Assembly: GCA_019454225.1 (NCBI GenBank)
Contig: CP075370.1
Coordinates: 1,788,001-1,852,000, forward strand
Origin: Paracoccaceae bacterium
Lineage (GTDB): Bacteria > Pseudomonadota > Alphaproteobacteria > Rhodobacterales > Rhodobacteraceae
DNA length: 64,000 bases
Reading direction: 5' to 3'
The notes beneath the pieces are model-generated. The model had not been told where the DNA came from. It did not search any database and worked only from the letters and a program-made list of their open reading frames with translations. The stretch's first letter is position 1; each line of letters opens with the position of its first letter. A program made the position numbers and the translations under genes. Below are positions 63,004 to 64,000 of the stretch, one piece after another.

Positions 63004-63080
63004 GCCGCCTTAGCTCAGTTGGTTAGAGCACCAGATTGTGGATCTGGGGGTCCCCCGTTCGAGCCGGGGAGGCGGTACCA
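63004..63080 (+). tRNA. tRNA-His (GTG), CCA encoded, no G-1, A73
   Basis: A complete cloverleaf: acceptor GCCGCCT with AGGCGGT (first pair G-U), D-stem GCTC/GAGC, anticodon stem CCAGA/TCTGG with loop TTGTGGA (anticodon GTG), T-stem CCCCG/CGGGG with loop TTCGAGC, discriminator A and genomic CCA (63078-63080). The base before position 1 is T, so the usual histidine G-1 is not encoded, and position 73 is A rather than C. Confidence 0.97.
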
Positions 63081-63182
63081 TCCGATCCCCCGTCCTTCAG
63101 TTTGCGGCGTGCCGCCGGGTCTGCCCTTGGCCCCCCGGCGGGGTGCCGCTATGGTCACCGTCCCCCGACCTGCGAGGATGAC

Positions 63183-64000
63183 ATGACCGACGCCGCCGCC
63201 CCCCGCATCGCCCGCCTGATCGCCACCGAGATCGGCGCCTCGGCCGCGCAGGTGCAAGCCGCGGCTGACCTGCTGGACGGCGGTGCGACGGTGCCCTTCG
63301 TCGCCCGCTACCGCAAGGAGGCGACGGGGGGCCTTGATGACACGCAGTTGCGCAAGCTTTCGGAAAGGCTGGACTATCTGCGCGAACTGGAAGCCCGGCG
63401 CACCGCCGTGGTGACCGCGGTCACCGAACAGGGCAAGATGACGCCCGAGCTTGCACGGGCCTTCGCGCAGGCGGCGACCAAGGCCGATCTTGAGGATCTT
63501 TACCTGCCGTTCCGCCCGAAGCGCCGGACCCGGGCGCAGATTGCGCGGGAGAACGGGCTCGGCCCCCTGGCAGAGGCGATTCTGCAGGATCGCCGGGCCG
63601 ATCCGGCGGTGCTGGCCGCCGCTTTCCTGTCCGGGGCGGTGCCCGACACGAAGGCCGCGCTCGAAGGGGCCCGTGACATCGTGGCTGAGGGGCTGGCCGA
63701 GGACGCGGCGCTGCTGGGACGGCTGCGGGCGCATCTGCGCGAGGCGGGGCGGATCGTCGCGAAGCTGGTCGAGGGCAAGGCCGCCGAGGGACAGAAGTTC
63801 GCGGACTACTTCGATCATTCCGAGCCCTGGGCCAAGGCGCCGTCGCATCGCGTGCTGGCCATGCTGCGGGGCAGGAACGAGGGGGTACTGACCGTCGATC
63901 TGGAGGTGGAGCCCGAGGCGCCGCGCGGCCAGAGCACGGCAGAGCGCGCCTGCGGCGCGGCTCTGAAGGCCGCAGGCACGGGCGCCGCGGATGCCTGGCT
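63183..64000 (+). CDS. tex: Tex family RNA-binding protein (N-terminal part, runs off right edge)
   Basis: The first 272 residues of a Tex protein, normally about 770 residues with HtH, RuvX-like nuclease, HhH and C-terminal S1 domains. TVPFVARYRKEATGGLDDTQLRKL and DLEDLYLPFRPKRRTRAQIARENGLGPLA are hallmark segments of its N-terminal region. ATG 63183 begins the conserved N-terminus. It lies 102 bp after tRNA-His. The frame stays open to the end of the window. Confidence 0.93.
   Translation, partial: MTDAAAPRIARLIATEIGASAAQVQAAADLLDGGATVPFVARYRKEATGGLDDTQLRKLSERLDYLRELEARRTAVVTAVTEQGKMTPELARAFAQAATKADLEDLYLPFRPKRRTRAQIARENGLGPLAEAILQDRRADPAVLAAAFLSGAVPDTKAALEGARDIVAEGLAEDAALLGRLRAHLREAGRIVAKLVEGKAAEGQKFADYFDHSEPWAKAPSHRVLAMLRGRNEGVLTVDLEVEPEAPRGQSTAERACGAALKAAGTGAADAW

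Overview
The window is high-GC DNA (about two thirds or more G+C by eye) with dense, short-gapped genes on both strands. It looks like chromosomal DNA of a Rhodobacterales (Paracoccaceae/Roseobacter-type) alphaproteobacterium. Supporting signs are CarD next to FdxA, the MmcB nuclease, an LdtR-type MarR regulator, the ribE-hypothetical-ribB-ribH-nusB operon, a tRNA-His without G-1 and with A73, and DUF6324/DUF1203-type small proteins. No rRNA, CRISPR array, integrase or transposase was seen. Two genes are clearly AT-rich against this background (15517-16107 and 48696-49175) and look horizontally acquired.

Layout. 1-6281: end of an unknown gene, a NicO/DUF1007 metal-export pair, a methyltransferase, PPK2, a GST and parE. 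6336-11027: an envelope cluster with an SGNH-like protein, a GSCFA protein, a sulfotransferase and, divergently, a Core-2/I-branching glycosyltransferase. 11032-16107: HIT and DUF1203 proteins, a surface-lipoprotein pair (TbpB-like lipoprotein plus Slam-like exporter), thyX, and a foreign SieB-like membrane protein fused to the thyX stop codon. 16324-20606: small genes, then the four-gene bufferin operon bufA1-bufB-bufC-doxX (copper-buffering peptide and its maturation enzymes). 20680-31764: thrS, a Tag-like glycosylase, three alpha/beta hydrolases, the Anbu protease, an SCP2 protein, a SUV3-like helicase, an S4 protein and fdxA. 32064-36195: carD, cobS/cobT (lower-ligand end of cobalamin synthesis) and a Kef-type antiporter. 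36343-49175: an Lrp regulator facing hppD, a 1141-residue Pro/Ala-rich protein with secretion-platform-like ends, a SIMPL protein, metY, gabT, an aspartate aminotransferase, sdhE, ldtR and a foreign lipoprotein. 49180-53781: the capsule set kpsS-OPX-kpsC. 53941-57278: the riboflavin operon with nusB. 57315-64000: small envelope proteins, a LysR regulator, a DUF481 outer-membrane protein, mmcB, a MarR-GNAT fusion, an EamA permease, tRNA-His and the start of tex.

Together the genes suggest a free-living heterotroph that spends much on its envelope (capsule, sulfated or acylated polysaccharide, surface lipoprotein) and on metal handling (NicO, bufferin, a cation antiporter). The most interesting items are the bufferin operon with its internal hairpin, the TbpB-like/Slam pair, the long protein joining GspL/PilM-like and PilP/GspC-like ends, the SieB-like insert, the RibB with a dead GTP-cyclohydrolase domain, and an 11-bp tandem repeat upstream of an ArsC-like gene. 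Functions come from motifs read by eye; no database search was run.
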